Below are positions 11,137 to 22,655 of a stretch of 64,000 nt of DNA, piece by piece. The notes under the pieces are model-generated. The model ran no database searches. It was given only the letters and a program-made list of their open reading frames with translations, and had not been told where the DNA came from. The DNA is from Diploptera punctata (lineage: Eukaryota; Arthropoda; Insecta; Blattodea; Blaberidae). Location: assembly GCA_030220185.1 (NCBI GenBank), contig JASPKZ010007795.1, forward strand, positions 1,573,001 to 1,637,000, written 5' to 3'. A program made the position numbers and the translations under genes. The first letter of the stretch is position 1, and every line of letters starts with the position of its first letter.

Positions 11137-11438
11137 AAAGTAAAAGTGATCCCACAACAGGCCTCAGGAGGCCTTTGGGGTAGTAGGAGGTTAAGGCTCC
11201 CACTTTTTCTAGACAATCGGCACTTGATGTCAGCCGGGTTGTCAGCCCTGCGTGACGGCCGCCTTTACCCCAGAACAAGCGTCTGGTACTCATTTCCGTT
11301 AGAGGCTGAGTCGACCCCAGGGCCATAGTGCCGCCAGAGGGTTTGGGTCAGTTTAAAAATCCTGACCCCAACGGGACTTGAACCCTCGACCCTCCGGCTT
11401 GTAGCGCAGTGCCTTAACCACTACGCTACGGCGTGCCC
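11137..11438 (-). mobile_element. SINE B (tRNA-derived)
   Basis: The head at the right end reads, on the reverse strand, GGGCACGCCGTAGCGTAGTGG (A box TAGCGTAGTGG) and GGTTCAAGTCC (B box). Target-site duplication CTCTGATTAGTTA at 11124-11136 and 11439-11451. The copy of repeat P at 47945-48377 shows the corresponding empty site. Confidence 0.9.
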
Positions 11439-11689
11439 CTCTGATTAGTTATAAAACAGAAATCATTGAAACGTGATTGGTCATTGACTCCATTGGGGCA
11501 TGAGTTAAATAGTCATCATAATCAATTTAAAAAAACTATTGGTTACACAATATCATTAAACACAAGAATAATTTCGTGTTTTTAGGTTATATCGAAATAT
11601 CTTTCCGAAGACAGATGAGGATATATCAATACAGCAACTTTCATTTAAATTAGACTGAACTAATTCATTGGCATTATCAAATCCGTACG

Positions 11690-12065
11690 TTCCTGACCGC
11701 GCGGACATAAGCTCTCCTTACATCCCTATCCTGAGCTAATGTTTTCCGATTATCTTCTGTATAATCTACTTCCGTCAAATCGTGGTTAATGTTATTCTCC
11801 CACCTCATTCTTGATCTACCAACTGGGCGTTTTCCCTCTGGTTTTCCTATAGGAAGCTTCCATGCCCTTCTTTAATTCCCAATTCGTGCCACATGTCCTT
11901 TCATCGCAGTCTACGAGACTTAACTGTTCTTATTACATCTGGTTTCCTATAAAGATCATGCAGCTCACTGTTATGCAGTCTTCTCCTTTCGCCTATCTAT
12001 TCATCTCTTTTTGCTCCAAAAAGTTTCCTAAGAACTTTGCTAATACTCGTAACACTTGGTTGTAT
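11690..12065 (-). mobile_element. LINE family 1, decayed 3' region
   Basis: The reverse strand shows the family 1 C-terminal block in broken frames: remnants of RRLHN, KPDVIRTVKSRRL, GKRPVGRSRM, NINHDLTEVDYT, and the 3' tail near 11690. The forward ORF 11862-12146 is its antisense shadow. Confidence 0.75.
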
Positions 12066-12752
12066 AATTTCATAGATACAGTATTTACTTCCCTGGTTTT
12101 AAACATGGCTGTGATTACAATTATTGCACAGATTTCATGTAAATGAATGTACAATGCAATTGTTTTACTACCTTCTTACAGAGAATAGCTTTTTAATATT
12201 TTCTCATATGAATAACTGTAAAATTATTTTAGATTTGATTTTTCATTCTATCTTGTTACCGGGAATAACATTTTAATATTTTGTCATGTGAATAATTGTA
12301 AATCTGGTTAGATTTTTCAATTATATGATTTCCTGTACTTCCGCAGTTTCCTTTGAAAATAAAGTTTCTAATTAGTCTTCATTTTATTTCTTTTCTCAGT
12401 TCTTGGAAACGCAGATCGAACAAGTCTCAGCAGTATGTAAATAAAGTCTTAATTATAACAGTAATTCGTAATTTAAAATTCCACTTTATGATATTATTAT
12501 GTCTAACATTATTGGAAACATTTTAATCACTTTCTTCAGACCACATGTCGTTTAGTTAGGTTTATTGTTCGCTCCTATAGCAAAAATACAATAGACTGTG
12601 CTGCATCAAAAATTAGTATGTTATGAAATTAGTTATACTGGAATACTCGATTGAAACTAGTTTTATCGCAAACCGTTTTAGCTGATTTCGAGTTTTTAAC
12701 TGTAACATCAGTTTTTTAACACATACAGAGAACATTATCTTCCAATTATCTA
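12066..12752. other. Unassigned; weak internal duplication
   Basis: Two diverged copies of a roughly 80-bp segment (around 12180-12240 and 12255-12330, sharing TTAATATTTTSTCAT and GAATAA.TGTAAA). Nothing else is recognisable. Confidence 0.4.
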
Positions 12753-13088
12753 TTTATTTTTCTCTAGATGGTCCTTGGTCTACCATCCGGTTGCTGACCT
12801 CACATCCATGTATTCATGACAGAGGTAGACGATCATCCAGCCAGTATAGGGATGACATGTGATCAGCATGTCGGGTCCCCATCCGTTATAGCTGGTTTTC
12901 TCAACCAGGAACCGCTATTTATTGTAACTACATGCCTCACGATGCTGGATGGACACCTGTCCCATACTGGCCGAATTTCCATGAGAAAATTCTTCCCCCA
13001 TGGAGACTCGAACCAGCGCAAGTCCCATAACTCTGCACCGAGGCATCCTGCCTTAACCACTCGCCTATTGCGCGGTACCCAATTGTCT
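12753..13088 (-). mobile_element. SINE A
   Basis: Degraded head (CCGCGCAATAGGCGAGTGG on the reverse strand) with B box GGTTCGAGTCT. Imperfect target-site duplication CCAATTATCTA (12742-12752) and CCAATTGTCTA (13089-13099). Confidence 0.85.
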
Positions 13089-14584
13089 AATGCTACATGT
13101 TTATACAACCAAAGATAAAATTTATTCCTGTACCGGAATTTAAATCCAGTATCTTCATGTTTTCGTGCTGTATTCATTTTTTGAGTTGCCCAGGCGTTCA
13201 TGAACAGACATTAATTTTTCTCACTTAAAACCCTGTTTACCCTTCGTATTACTCCAGCAAGTAATCTGCGCAGGCCGGGAAATATGTTAACCAACATGCT
13301 GTCTTTCTCTTCCTTACTATGTTGCCACTTTCTGCTCTGTGTATGTTGTTTGTCTGGCAGGTAAAGAGCTGACAAATACTATGGATTTGAATGGTTCGTT
13401 CTTTTACGCAGTCATTGGCAAAACGACTAATTTGACAACTCTGTTACTATTGGGGTTAAGTGTAGGAATGGGCTGTCCCTTTTCATTACATGTTGCCACT
13501 TGTGATTTATTGTGAGGCTGGTAACGGAGAGACGACGAATACTGTGATTTTAAATGATCTCACCGCTTGAGCGTTCCGTGCCTAAATGACTAATTTCACA
13601 ACTATGTTAAGATATTTCACACATGTTTAGGGATTCTCCGCTCACACTTAAAGTTGAGCCATTTAGTATGTGATCGGATGCACAGTCTTCTCCTACATCC
13701 CTTCCATCGATTCAGTAGTTCGGCGACACTGGCGCTAAAACTCTTCCCCTCCGTCCGTGTGGAGTTATTTTTACTCGACAACGTCAACATTCAATTCGGA
13801 AAAACTGTGAACTAAAATAATGTGGTAAGGGTGAGTAGGGATTGGAGGTAGAAGACCCTTGTCTCAGGTTGCAGTGACAGTGTTTATTATCCGTCAGTCG
13901 TGTGTAGTCAGTTGTTAGTGACAATGTAAAGTGCTAAAGTTAGACCCTATATTCACAGTATATACACATTTAAGTCTGCCAGACAGTTGTTGGAAGTCAG
14001 TGCTGATTTAATTCCTCTGTATGTCACATTGTCCAGAAACCCGTAGGCGTACAAACTCCGAAGATCTTTCATTAACTTCATCTCCTATTCAAGTAGGCCT
14101 ACCACTGCATTTTGCCGCTGATTATACCACTTGCCCAGTCATTCGCTTGTACCAACGATGGAAGGAGACACTTTTCCCCTCTTCAACCATTGCTTCCCCT
14201 CACCGGCTGAAAAGTTAATGCGGTCGAGTTGTAACTTGGGGGTCACTATTCACGTTATAGTAAGGGCTGCTTCTCTAAGAAGATAGTTTGATGAATTTTT
14301 ATTTCCGTCCCTTATCAGCCAATTAAAAATATTGAAATTATTAATTTACTCAGGCTTTCCATTTGCATACTTAGGTTAATACAACTCTCTTTAGTTGTAT
14401 TTACTATGTGGATAACATGCCTGAAAACACTAATTTCAATATTAAATGTTTTTAGCGGAAGCAAAAAAGCATGGCAGGCGTATAATGCACTAGTTTATAA
14501 AATGTATAGCGGATCTATGACTATTACATTCATAAGGGGAGTAGAATTTGACTTGGAATATATCTAAAATGCAATCTTAATTAC
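13089..14584. other. Unassigned; diverged duplication at 13317-13625
   Basis: Two segments beginning CATGTTGCCACTT (about 13317 and 13490) keep matching blocks (GACTAATTT.ACAACT). The small ORF at 14021-14218 is not recognised. Confidence 0.4.
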
Positions 14585-14733
14585 AGCTCGCCTCTCACCG
14601 CTGGGGTCTCGAGATTTAGTCTCGGTCAGTCTGTGTGGGTTTCGTGGTGGACGAAACGGAGCTTCGACGGTTTTTCTCGGGGTTTCTCTCAATTACCTCT
14701 GGCACAATTTTCATTTCACCATTTCTTCATAAG
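14585..14733 (+). repeat. Possible degenerate SINE C-like fragment
   Basis: CACCGCTGGGGTCTCGAG at the start and CGGTTTTTCTCGGGGTTT later echo the head and middle of SINE C that follows directly. It is too diverged to be sure. Confidence 0.35.
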
Positions 14734-15066
14734 TCCACCGCTGTGGTCTCGAGGTAGCGTGCTGCCTTGTCACGCAGCGGGCCCGGGTTCGATCCCCGGT
14801 CGGGGCAGTTTTTCTGGGTGAGGTTTTTATCGGGGTTTTCCTCACCTGTAAGACAAATGTCAGGGAAACATTAAGGCCCAAACGGTGCCCGAAATCATAT
14901 GGCCATCATCATCACCATCATTATCATCATCATCATCCTTCACCGGTGTGGAAAGCAACGGGAAGCTACCACACCTAGAATTCCCTAGTAAAGGCTGCAA
15001 GCATAGCATGAAAATGCTATGATTGCAGTAAAGAACCTGCCTTCGGGCAGAATTACTATGGATGGA
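14734..15066 (+). mobile_element. SINE C (tRNA head, LINE-type 3' tail)
   Basis: The head CACCGCTGTGGTCTCGAGG is followed by B box GGTTCGATCCC. The body contains a (CAT)n tract. The tail reads GCAGTAAAGAACCTGCCTTC then GGGCAG and ACTATGGATGGA, in which CTGCC-TTCG-GGCAG forms a hairpin with a TTCG loop. The same tail closes the LINE at 45140-47015. Confidence 0.85.
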
Positions 15067-15420
15067 GGATTTCTTGATACTCATCCGTTTCGTTCATCGC
15101 CCATGTGACGGTGCGTCAGGCGTGTTCGGCCAGCACTCTTGTCGTTCACAGACCTCTAAAATGTAAGGGATTCATATCATCCCTCGACCCGTTCCTGAGT
15201 TGGACACGAGTTGAGAATATTATATTACCACTACTACATGTTTTACTTTATTAAAAAACTAAATTTCTGGCATTTATGGGTAAAGATGAGAATTCACTGA
15301 ACAAAAAAAGTGAAGGTTGTCGTTATTTCGTAATACTTTTAAATTGTAGGCAATAAGAGTTCGAAATTGCCACCTTACCGTGCTTCCTACAACCTTACAA
15401 TATATATATATATATAATTA

Positions 15421-15680
15421 AAATGGTATGGCCATTGTTAAAAGAATGATAGAAGACAGATTCCCAAGAACAATACTAGAATAAGGCGCAACTTGCTAGA
15501 AGAAGAAGAAGAAGAAGATGGCGGCCAAAAATAACGTGGATTGATAGTGTTTTAAGCAGCGTGAGGTGAAAAAGAATTGGACGATGGAGATTGGAATGAC
15601 AGAGAGATGTGGAGGAGACAGTAGATTAGTTGGGCGCAGGAAGATGTGAAACATTATGAAACCTGCTAAATAAATAAATA
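15421..15680 (+). mobile_element. LINE family 3, decayed 3' end
   Basis: It aligns with the reverse strand of 23885-24135: broken-frame equivalents of RRQIPR, MAAKNNVD and DREMWRR. A (GAA)n tract sits in the coding part at 15500-15519 and an (AAAT)n-like tail ends it at about 15670. Confidence 0.65.
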
Positions 15681-16374
15681 ATTTATATTTAAAATGTGAT
15701 CCTATAATACTTGAAAAGTGTAGCTGCAATATTCGAGTTAAAATATACTGGGTACTAAACATTGTTGAAGAACAACATTTGAATGCTTAAAATTCATTTT
15801 GTGTAAAATTAGTGTAATTTTATTCTATCACTTTTGCAGCGAGCTCAGCTGTGAAATTGATGACAATTTTTAGAAGGCTTAGTTTAGCAGTTTAGTTGTC
15901 TTTTATATAATGGGGAGGGTTGCTGTTCCGAATTTTTTAAAAAAATTGTTGATTACTCAGCAACAGTTTTACTCGTTACTAAAAGCGATGACGGCCAGTG
16001 GTTTGGTTTGTCTTTTGTTGCTTATGGACGAACACATGGCGGTGATTGCGAAGCATTGTCATGTAAATAGCGGTCTCTTTTTCTAACGTCACATACGCAT
16101 TCTCTCTCAATGGAGATTTGTTCTCTCTTTTCCTCTTTGCAACTCGTTCGCTGTTCACTGATTCACTGAACTGGATAGGAAAGTGGTCTACCTTGCATTA
16201 GCTACTCTCGGTTGAGACTGGATTTCAGATCTACCGTTTTGATTCATAAACTCGAGCTGGCAATATGAGTATCAATAACTGCAAAACTTTTTTGCTTCAT
16301 CAAACTTGTCTATGCTGTTTTACATCTCATTTTATTGTTGATGATTCGACTAATATTCTGGAAACAAATTGCAT
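15681..16374. other. Unassigned
   Basis: No supported gene or repeat. Confidence 0.4.
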
Positions 16375-17155
16375 CTCATCATCATCATCATAGTACATTC
16401 ACGAATTTAGGCCATTTGTTGACCTGTTTCGGCCTCAAGAGAAACACCATCCAGAAGTCTTTTGAGTGGACGTCCTGGTCTTCTTCTTCCTGCAGGTTGA
16501 TATCTTAACATTAGTTTGGGTATTCTGTGATCTTCCATTCGATGAACATGTTGTATCCATCTTGACTTATAATCAGAAATTTTGTTTTCTAAAGATTCCA
16601 TGTGTAATTCTTCTAAGATGTCTTCTTTTTTTTTGTGATCTAGTAGTGTGTATCCTGCAGTCCTCCGAAGATATCTCATTTCAGCAGATCTAAGTATCTG
16701 TATATCCTTCTGTTTCAACGTCCATACTTCGCTACCATACAAAAGAGTTGGAAGAGCCAGTGTTTTATACACTTTCAGTCTTGAATGCTTTTAGACTAAC
16801 TGTGGTTTGAAGATAGAATTTATTAACCCTAAAATTCTTAAAAATTTAGATATTTTTAAATTTACATCCTTTTCTTGTTCATATGAGATATTGCATCCTA
16901 GATATGTAAAATTATTCACCTGCTCCAAAATTTTATTGTCCAGTACAATTTTACTTCTGACAGGATCTACACCTTGAAATGCCATAATTTTTGTTTTTTT
17001 CTGTAGAGATCTTTAATCCATATTCTTCTGTAATTTTGTTAAGTTCATACAGACCTTTCTGTAGATTATCTTCGGAATTTGCTATTATTATTTGGTCATC
17101 TGCAAACAACAGGGTGTTTAATTTTCTATTTTCTGATATTCTTATTCCAAACTCT
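16375..17155 (-). mobile_element. LINE family 2 copy with RT catalytic box
   Basis: Reading leftwards: LLFADDQIIIANSEDNLQKG (the FADD catalytic motif of palm motif C, about 17070-17130), YGLKIS, a frame break, VRSKIVLDNKILEQVNNFTY, a stop near 16790, then 16772-16407 in one frame: LPTLLYGSEVWTLKQK, MRYLRRTAGYTLLDHKK, HVHRMEDHRIPK and GRRRPGRPLKR. The 3' stem-loop lies at 16409-16425 and the tail is (TGA)n at about 16377-16391. It has two breaks and is 5'-truncated. Confidence 0.85.
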
Positions 17156-17164
17156 CAGGCGCCA

Positions 17165-17285
17165 AATATTCCTACGAGGAGGGCGGTCCGGGATCGAATC
17201 CAGGCAGTTGAGTAGTTAGCGGCCAGGCTCATCCTGTGCCAACTAACTCGCCTACATAAAAATGTTGTCGAGTTAACTCGAGGAG
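17165..17285 (-). repeat. Possible tRNA-derived SINE head (SINE D)
   Basis: The reverse strand has TAGGCGAGTTAGTTGG (A-box-like) and GGATTCGATCCCGG (B-box-like) about 50 bp apart. Only one copy is seen here. Confidence 0.4.
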
Positions 17286-18628
17286 CCTTAAAGTTTCGCA
17301 ATATTTTCAACAAACCTCACCGATACTTTTCCCTGCCATCCCACCTAACTAATCGGTTTTCTAATTGCACACACACACACACACACACACAATAGGGTTA
17401 CCATTCTTATTATTATTTTTAAAGGCTAAAATAAAACAATAGACATATGTTTTATTTTTTTCGAGTAAATCTGTAAACTCTTTATCATACATTTGCATCT
17501 TCAGCTTATAATTTTATAGAATCATTCGGTTTGGGCAGTATCGTCTGTGGGCGTATTCCGGAGATCAAACTGTTTTTGGCGGTTTTTCTAATTTGGTATT
17601 TGATATATTACGAATTAAAATATTGCTGCTGATTAAGCTATTTTTCTTGGTTTTCCTCAGTTGGTATTCGAAAAGTTGAGAATTAAGATCCCGGTGCCAA
17701 TCAAACTTTTTCTTTTTTGTGGTTTCCTCTATTTTTAAGTAAAATGCTGGTTGAAGTTCATTAACACGATCCATTTCATTATCAATAAATCAAATTCGTA
17801 AAAGAATGTATCAGTTGAAATATTGCAGAAAAAAATATACATAGCCTATTGCTATAAAGTGAAAACTTGATTTATCGATATCCCTATTCATCTTCGATTT
17901 TCTACAGTCCCTGAAAAAAAAAGTATATTTAAATTATGGGTGGTAAAACCCATTTGGCCTCTCTAGATACATAGTTTTCACATATTTATTGCTTGAAATG
18001 TTCGGTTCAAGACTATATAAAAATGTTATGTTAAATGTTATATTGGAATATGTATACCATGATTGATTGATGTTTTCAAAGCGTGTTCTAGCAAATTGCA
18101 TTTTGACATATTTATGATTCTAAATGTTTCCTTGGTCACTCTCACAGACAATGTGATCCAGGGATTGCTTACCGGTTCCACTGTTAAGGCCATTCCTGCC
18201 GCGCTTTCACCGCATTCCCCGGAGTTCTGTCCAAGCAATGCCTCCTAGATTTATAGTTTCAGTTGTTTCAATTTCGATTCTTAGCAAGAAATGAATACAC
18301 ATCATATAATACCAAGTAGAGAAACATGGGAGAGAAGGGTTCTTTGGCTTACTACCGTCAACTCTTAATCATTTTATAATGTCATGAGTGAGAAAGACCA
18401 TGTGAACATTGTTGATATTGAAAGCTTAATGTTTATTTTAAAACGGGAAGGTGCTAACAAGAAAATAAACAACTTTTTCTTTAAGAAATTCAGTAGTTCA
18501 ATGTAAATTAAGACGTACAAATGATAACGATTTTAATAAATTACAGTACTACGTTTCTTAAATATATGCATACCAAATTAGTTACCCGCATTAATATATT
18601 TTTATTATATCATTTCAGAAGCCCGAAG
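17286..18628. other. Unassigned; (CA)n at 17370-17391
   Basis: Apart from the CA run no gene or repeat is supported; the short ORFs at 17565-17774 and 18038-18248 show no domain. Confidence 0.4.
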
Positions 18629-18921
18629 TGATCCCACAACAGACCCGGAGGCCCTTGGGGTAGTAGGAGGTTAAGACTCCCACTTTTTCTAGACAATCGG
18701 CACTTTATGTCAGCCGGGTTGTCAGCCCTGCGTGACGGCCGCCTTTATCCCAGAACAAGCGTCTGGTACTCATTTCCGTTAGAGGCTGAGTCGACCCCAG
18801 GGCCATAGTGCCGCCAGAGGGTTTGGGTCAGTTTAAAAATCCTGACCCCAACGGGACTTGAACCCTCGACCCTCCGGCTTGTAGCTCAGTGCCTTAACCA
18901 CTACGCTACGGCGTGTCCCCA
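18629..18921 (-). mobile_element. SINE B
   Basis: Near-consensus copy. A box TAGCGTAGTGG and B box GGTTCAAGTCC read on the reverse strand. Target-site duplication TTCAGAAGCCCGAAG (15 bp) at 18614-18628 and 18922-18936. Confidence 0.92.
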
Positions 18922-19089
18922 TTCAGAAGCCCGAAGCAAACGATTAATCGCGGTCTCATTTTACACGTATATGTCCTTAATTCGATATGATCGAATATAC
19001 TCAAGCATCTCAAAATAAAAATAAATGTTAACTATCCGCATAGAACGAATCTGCCATATTTCATCTCTAAGAATTATTTTGCCACTTTT

Positions 19090-19205
19090 GTTATTCATAT
19101 AATCCTGTAGGAAGAAGATCGGTGGGAAGACCAAGAAAGCGCTGGACTGAATAGATACGAGATCGGAACAGAGCAAAGACCTAATCCGTAAAGGATGATG
19201 ATGAT
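19090..19205 (+). mobile_element. LINE 3' stub (GRP-RKRW motif)
   Basis: Forward frame RRSVGRPRKRWTE, stop, then DRNRAKT and a GATGATGAT tail, the end of an RTE-like LINE. Confidence 0.6.
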
Positions 19206-19287
19206 ATTATTAATTGAGGTGCTTAACTTATATAAGGCGTATTCGTGATATACAGAGTGTAAATCAATAATTGAGTAATTATTACTC

Positions 19288-19605
19288 CTAGAAGGCCCTT
19301 ACCCTACTAGTCGGCTGCTGGCCTCACATCCACATGTGTCAATCGCAGAGGTAGATGATCATCCAGCCAGTGTAGGGGTGACATGTGATCAACATGTCGA
19401 GTCCCCCAGCCGTTATAGCTGGTTTTCTCAACCTGGAGCCGCTACTTATTGTAGCTACCCAAGTGCGTCATGATGCTGGGTGGGCACCGGTCCCATACTG
19501 GCCGAAATACCATGAGAAAATTTCTTCCCCCATGGAGACTCGAACCAGCCCAAGTCCCGTAGCTCTGCGCAAAGCCTTCGTCCCTTAACCACTCGGCTAC
19601 GAAAG
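19288..19605 (-). mobile_element. SINE A
   Basis: Body and B box (GGTTCGAGTCT) are clear. The terminal head bases are replaced (CGTAGCCGAGTGG followed by unrelated sequence). No convincing target-site duplication. Confidence 0.85.
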
Positions 19606-20144
19606 CTACTTACATATGGAGCTTACACTAACAGTGTGATATGGAGATATGATTAAAGGTGATATTAAAAATGAATAAAAATTGCCCTGAAAGATGTTTT
19701 ACAAAGTTGGATTTTCTAATTATACAATAGCTAATGATTATAATATGAACATCTATTTTAGGAAAACAAAAGCTATGTCATTGTTTGGGGGGGGGGAAGA
19801 GTGTTACAATAGAATTGCAATTGATGCTATTATGCATTACAGGGACTCTTGTCGTTTCAACTTCTCTCAAAAAAGTTAAAACAAAATATATAAAATTGTT
19901 ACTCTCCCAGTTATGTGAATGCGAAACACGGATTTTTACTTTATGGGAGAAGAAAATATTATGAAACAGTGTTTAGAAGGGGCACCAGTAAGTCTGGCAC
20001 AGATACATCAATATAGAAGTGAAGTGTCCGTGTTATTTTCCTTGTAAACCTAACACTAATTAATTCCAAATCCTGTTAGCATGTTTTGGCTCAAAACTAT
20101 GGAACGCAAGCTGGTTCAGGTCCGCATAAGGAAGATATTTTCTC
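19606..20144. other. Unassigned; possible LINE family 1 trace
   Basis: Around 19780-19990 there are echoes of family 1 (TATTATGCATTACAGGGACT and TGGGAGAAGAAA), too eroded to delimit. Confidence 0.35.
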
Positions 20145-20265
20145 GTGGAATTTCAGCCAGTGTATTGGGATTAATGTCAACCTATAATCTTGAGGAATTT
20201 GGGCGCTTACGATAAGTAGCGGCTTCAGGTTGAGAAAACGAATTGTAATGGTTGGAGGTTCTGAA
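20145..20265 (+). mobile_element. Eroded SINE A fragment
   Basis: GGAATTTCAGCCAGTGTATT, GAGGAATTTGGGCG and AGTAGCGGCTTCAGGTTGAG match the middle of SINE A on the forward strand. The tRNA-like head is missing. Confidence 0.6.
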
Positions 20266-21110
20266 ATTAATATAAAATTATAGAATATTCACCTGAAAGG
20301 TCCGTCTCCTCAACTAAATTAATCATTTAACTGTAGCGCTTTCGGGACTTGTCCCATCATCGGCAGGATTCAAAACTGGTGTTTCACTGAAGATCTGGTA
20401 GAGGGGTTGCATGTATTGGGTTCGTTTTCGTTTATCAGGCTGTCGTTGTGAGCTGCTTTCATGATTTCCATCTCTTCGAGTACGTTTATCTTCGCTGGAT
20501 TATTTTCTCTGTGCATTACTGTTAGGGTGTTTTCAATATTTAACATGCGATGTCCTTCATGGATAACGAGTTTTGCATAGCTTGATTTCCCTTCTGCGTG
20601 AATGAAGGTTCTTTGAATCTGATGTTAAAACTCCTGTTTGTCCTTCCTATATAAAATTTGTTGCAGTCCTTACATGTCAGTTTATAAACTCCTTTGCTGT
20701 TGAAAATGTTATTTTCTTCAATGTTATTGTTTATTATGTTGTTTAATTTGTTATTGGTTCTGTGTGTTATTTTTACGTTTTTATCGGCTTCTTTAGTGCA
20801 TTGGCTAATTTTGTCGTTTCTTTTCCTGTGTATGTAAGTGTTATCCATGTTTTCTTGTTGTTGTCAGATTCTTTTTCTAGTTTAGTTATGTTGGTTATGT
20901 TGTTCTTTTTTGTTTTTTTACGAACTTATCTATGAATTCTTCATTATAGCCATTGGTTTTTGTCATATACTTAATGTAGTTGAGTTCTTGGATGTAATTG
21001 TCTTTGCTTAATGGGAGTTTCAACTTTCTACTGACTAAGCTATTAAATGCACTAATTTTCTGTTGAAAAGGGTGTGTAGAATTTTTGTTTACACATCATG
21101 AATCTTATAA
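20266..21110 (-). mobile_element. Penelope-like element, 3' part with GIY-YIG domain
   Basis: Reading leftwards: HPFQQKISAFNSLVSRKLKL then NYIQELNYIKYMTKTNGYNE, the connector after the RT of Penelope-like elements; then, past stops and frameshifts, GVYKLTCKDCNKFYIGRTNR, the core of a GIY-YIG endonuclease. A deletion follows (FKEPSFTQKG instead of the FKEHFRDF... of the copy at 47 kb). The C-terminus reads NPADDGTSPESATVK in the family. Both copies stop at the same 3' boundary (TTAATATAAAATTATAG). The 5' end is truncated near 21092. Confidence 0.85.
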
Positions 21111-22171
21111 AAGGTTCTGAAATGTTGACAACTTTGCATTCCTATAACTTACTAGCTTGATGATCCTTTTTCTCTGAGATTGGGTAATGAAGGTGCGATA
21201 TTAGAGCCGCCTCGTTGGCCAAGACCATCTTAAGGTAGCCAAATGCCAAGTTAAATGATTAATGATATCCTCTCTGTCCCTATCTACTTATTTTACTAGT
21301 GCGTGAGATCTAAATATGTGAGTGACAGCTGATATGTATATGACTGCTGGTCAATAACGTTTTTGTTAACCTATTCAAGAGACTTACGTCTGAATGCTGG
21401 CATCATCCCTGTATCGTATCTTGTAGTGAGACACACATTTGCACATTGAAAGAAAGAGACATCCAGTGAGATTTATAAATGTCAATCACATACTTATATC
21501 TAGAGACCGTATTATATGCATTTGCATTTGCATATTTAGACTTTTTCACCTGTTATTGCATATTTTAATTAAAAACTAGTGACAAAGCACATTTCGCTTT
21601 ATATTTACAACATTTTAAAAATCTGTGTTTTTTACAATTAACATTTCGAGGCCATTAAAAGTGTGGTAAACGATTCCGATAGTGCAGAAGCTTTGGCAGT
21701 TTGTCAGTGCAAGGAAGTATTTAACGATTCCATTATTTAAAAAAACATTGCTGTGATTAGCGCCCATTTTTCCCCATATGCCTACAACTATTAAAAAGCT
21801 TGAAACTCAAGGTTTGACTTGATTGAATCTATTCTCTTGATGGATAAAATCCGTCAACTGTATTCCTTATTGCCGGAGGTATTCCCAAGCAAACTTAAGT
21901 AAATGTTTAAAAACATTTTGAACGATACCAGGCTTTGAACTTTTGTGTCAAATTAATAGTTTTATAAATGGGATGGGCGAGCTTTTGCCAGAAATAATAA
22001 GTGCCAAAATATTACCCAAATTCAAATACTGTCAGTTACTTCAGTTGACGTGGAACGGTTATTTTCTGGTTATAAACATATTTGAGCGATCGAAGACACA
22101 ACCTTACTACCGAACATTTGGAACAGCACCTGATCATTTCTGTTTACAACAGTAGCAAAATGTCTTCTTCT
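21111..22171. other. Unassigned
   Basis: AT-rich; the ORF 21943-22155 carries no recognisable domain. Confidence 0.4.
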
Positions 22172-22655
22172 TCTTCCTTCCAAGTATTAGGCCAAGGCCT
22201 GTTACGATCCTATAGAAAATTTTCCCTCCAGCGTTTCATAGGACGGCCCAGTGATCTTCGTCCTCTTGGTATATAATTATGAACAGCTTTGGGGATCCGA
22301 TTTGAACTCTTCTTTCAAGATGGTGTTTCCAATTTAGTTGGTACTGTTTAATATATTCCAAAATTGGCGTAGTCTTCAATTCTTTTAAGATATCGGTGTT
22401 CCTTTTCCGATCCCATCTGGTGTAACCCGCTGTTCTGCGCATGAATCTCATTTCACAAGCTGTTATTCTGCTTTCATGTTGTTTTTTTAGTGTCCATGCT
22501 TCACTACCATAGGTCAACACTGGTCTAGCCAAAGTGTTATATAAACGTAATCTGGTGTTTTTTTGTACAAGGGATGGTTTCATAACTTGATTAATAATTC
22601 CTAAACTTTTATTATAACTAGTAACTTTTTCAGGGATATCCTTTTCATCCCAGAT
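22172..22655 (-). mobile_element. LINE family 2 copy, short
   Basis: Nearly identical to 59490-59975. Frame 22583-22236 reads KPSLVQKNTRLRLYNTLARP, LTYGSEAWTLKK, MRFMRRTAGYTRWDRKR and KHHLER, then a one-base deletion shifts it (the copy at 59.5 kb continues MSSNRIPKAVYNYIPRGRR). The 5' end is cut at about 22655. The 3' stem-loop is AGGCC-AA-GGCCT at 22189-22200 and the tail (TTC)n read as (GAA)n. Confidence 0.88.

Larger units (their letters stand above)
10739..11514. repeat. Repeat P, copy 1, interrupted by SINE B
   Basis: It is the reverse complement of 47945-48377 across its whole length, apart from the SINE and an expanded (TA)n. One end carries a 93-nt hairpin (10748-10840) and the other the motif GGGGCATGAGTTAAATAGTC. 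It is non-coding. It is probably a MITE or foldback-type element; the class is unclear. Confidence 0.8.

Noticed and set aside
11051..11328. Pairs of ORFs such as MALGSTQPLTEMSTRRLFWG (also at 25617-25862)
   Set aside because: They lie in SINE B on both strands and recur wherever the SINE does; they are shadows of a Pol III-type repeat.
13870..14220. Possible LTR or host exon around ORF 14021-14218
   Set aside because: No matching second LTR, primer site or conserved domain was found.
20266..20450. Intact hammerhead in the long Penelope copies
   Set aside because: The core reads CCGATGA, changing an invariant U, and the segment is also coding (NPADDGTSPES).
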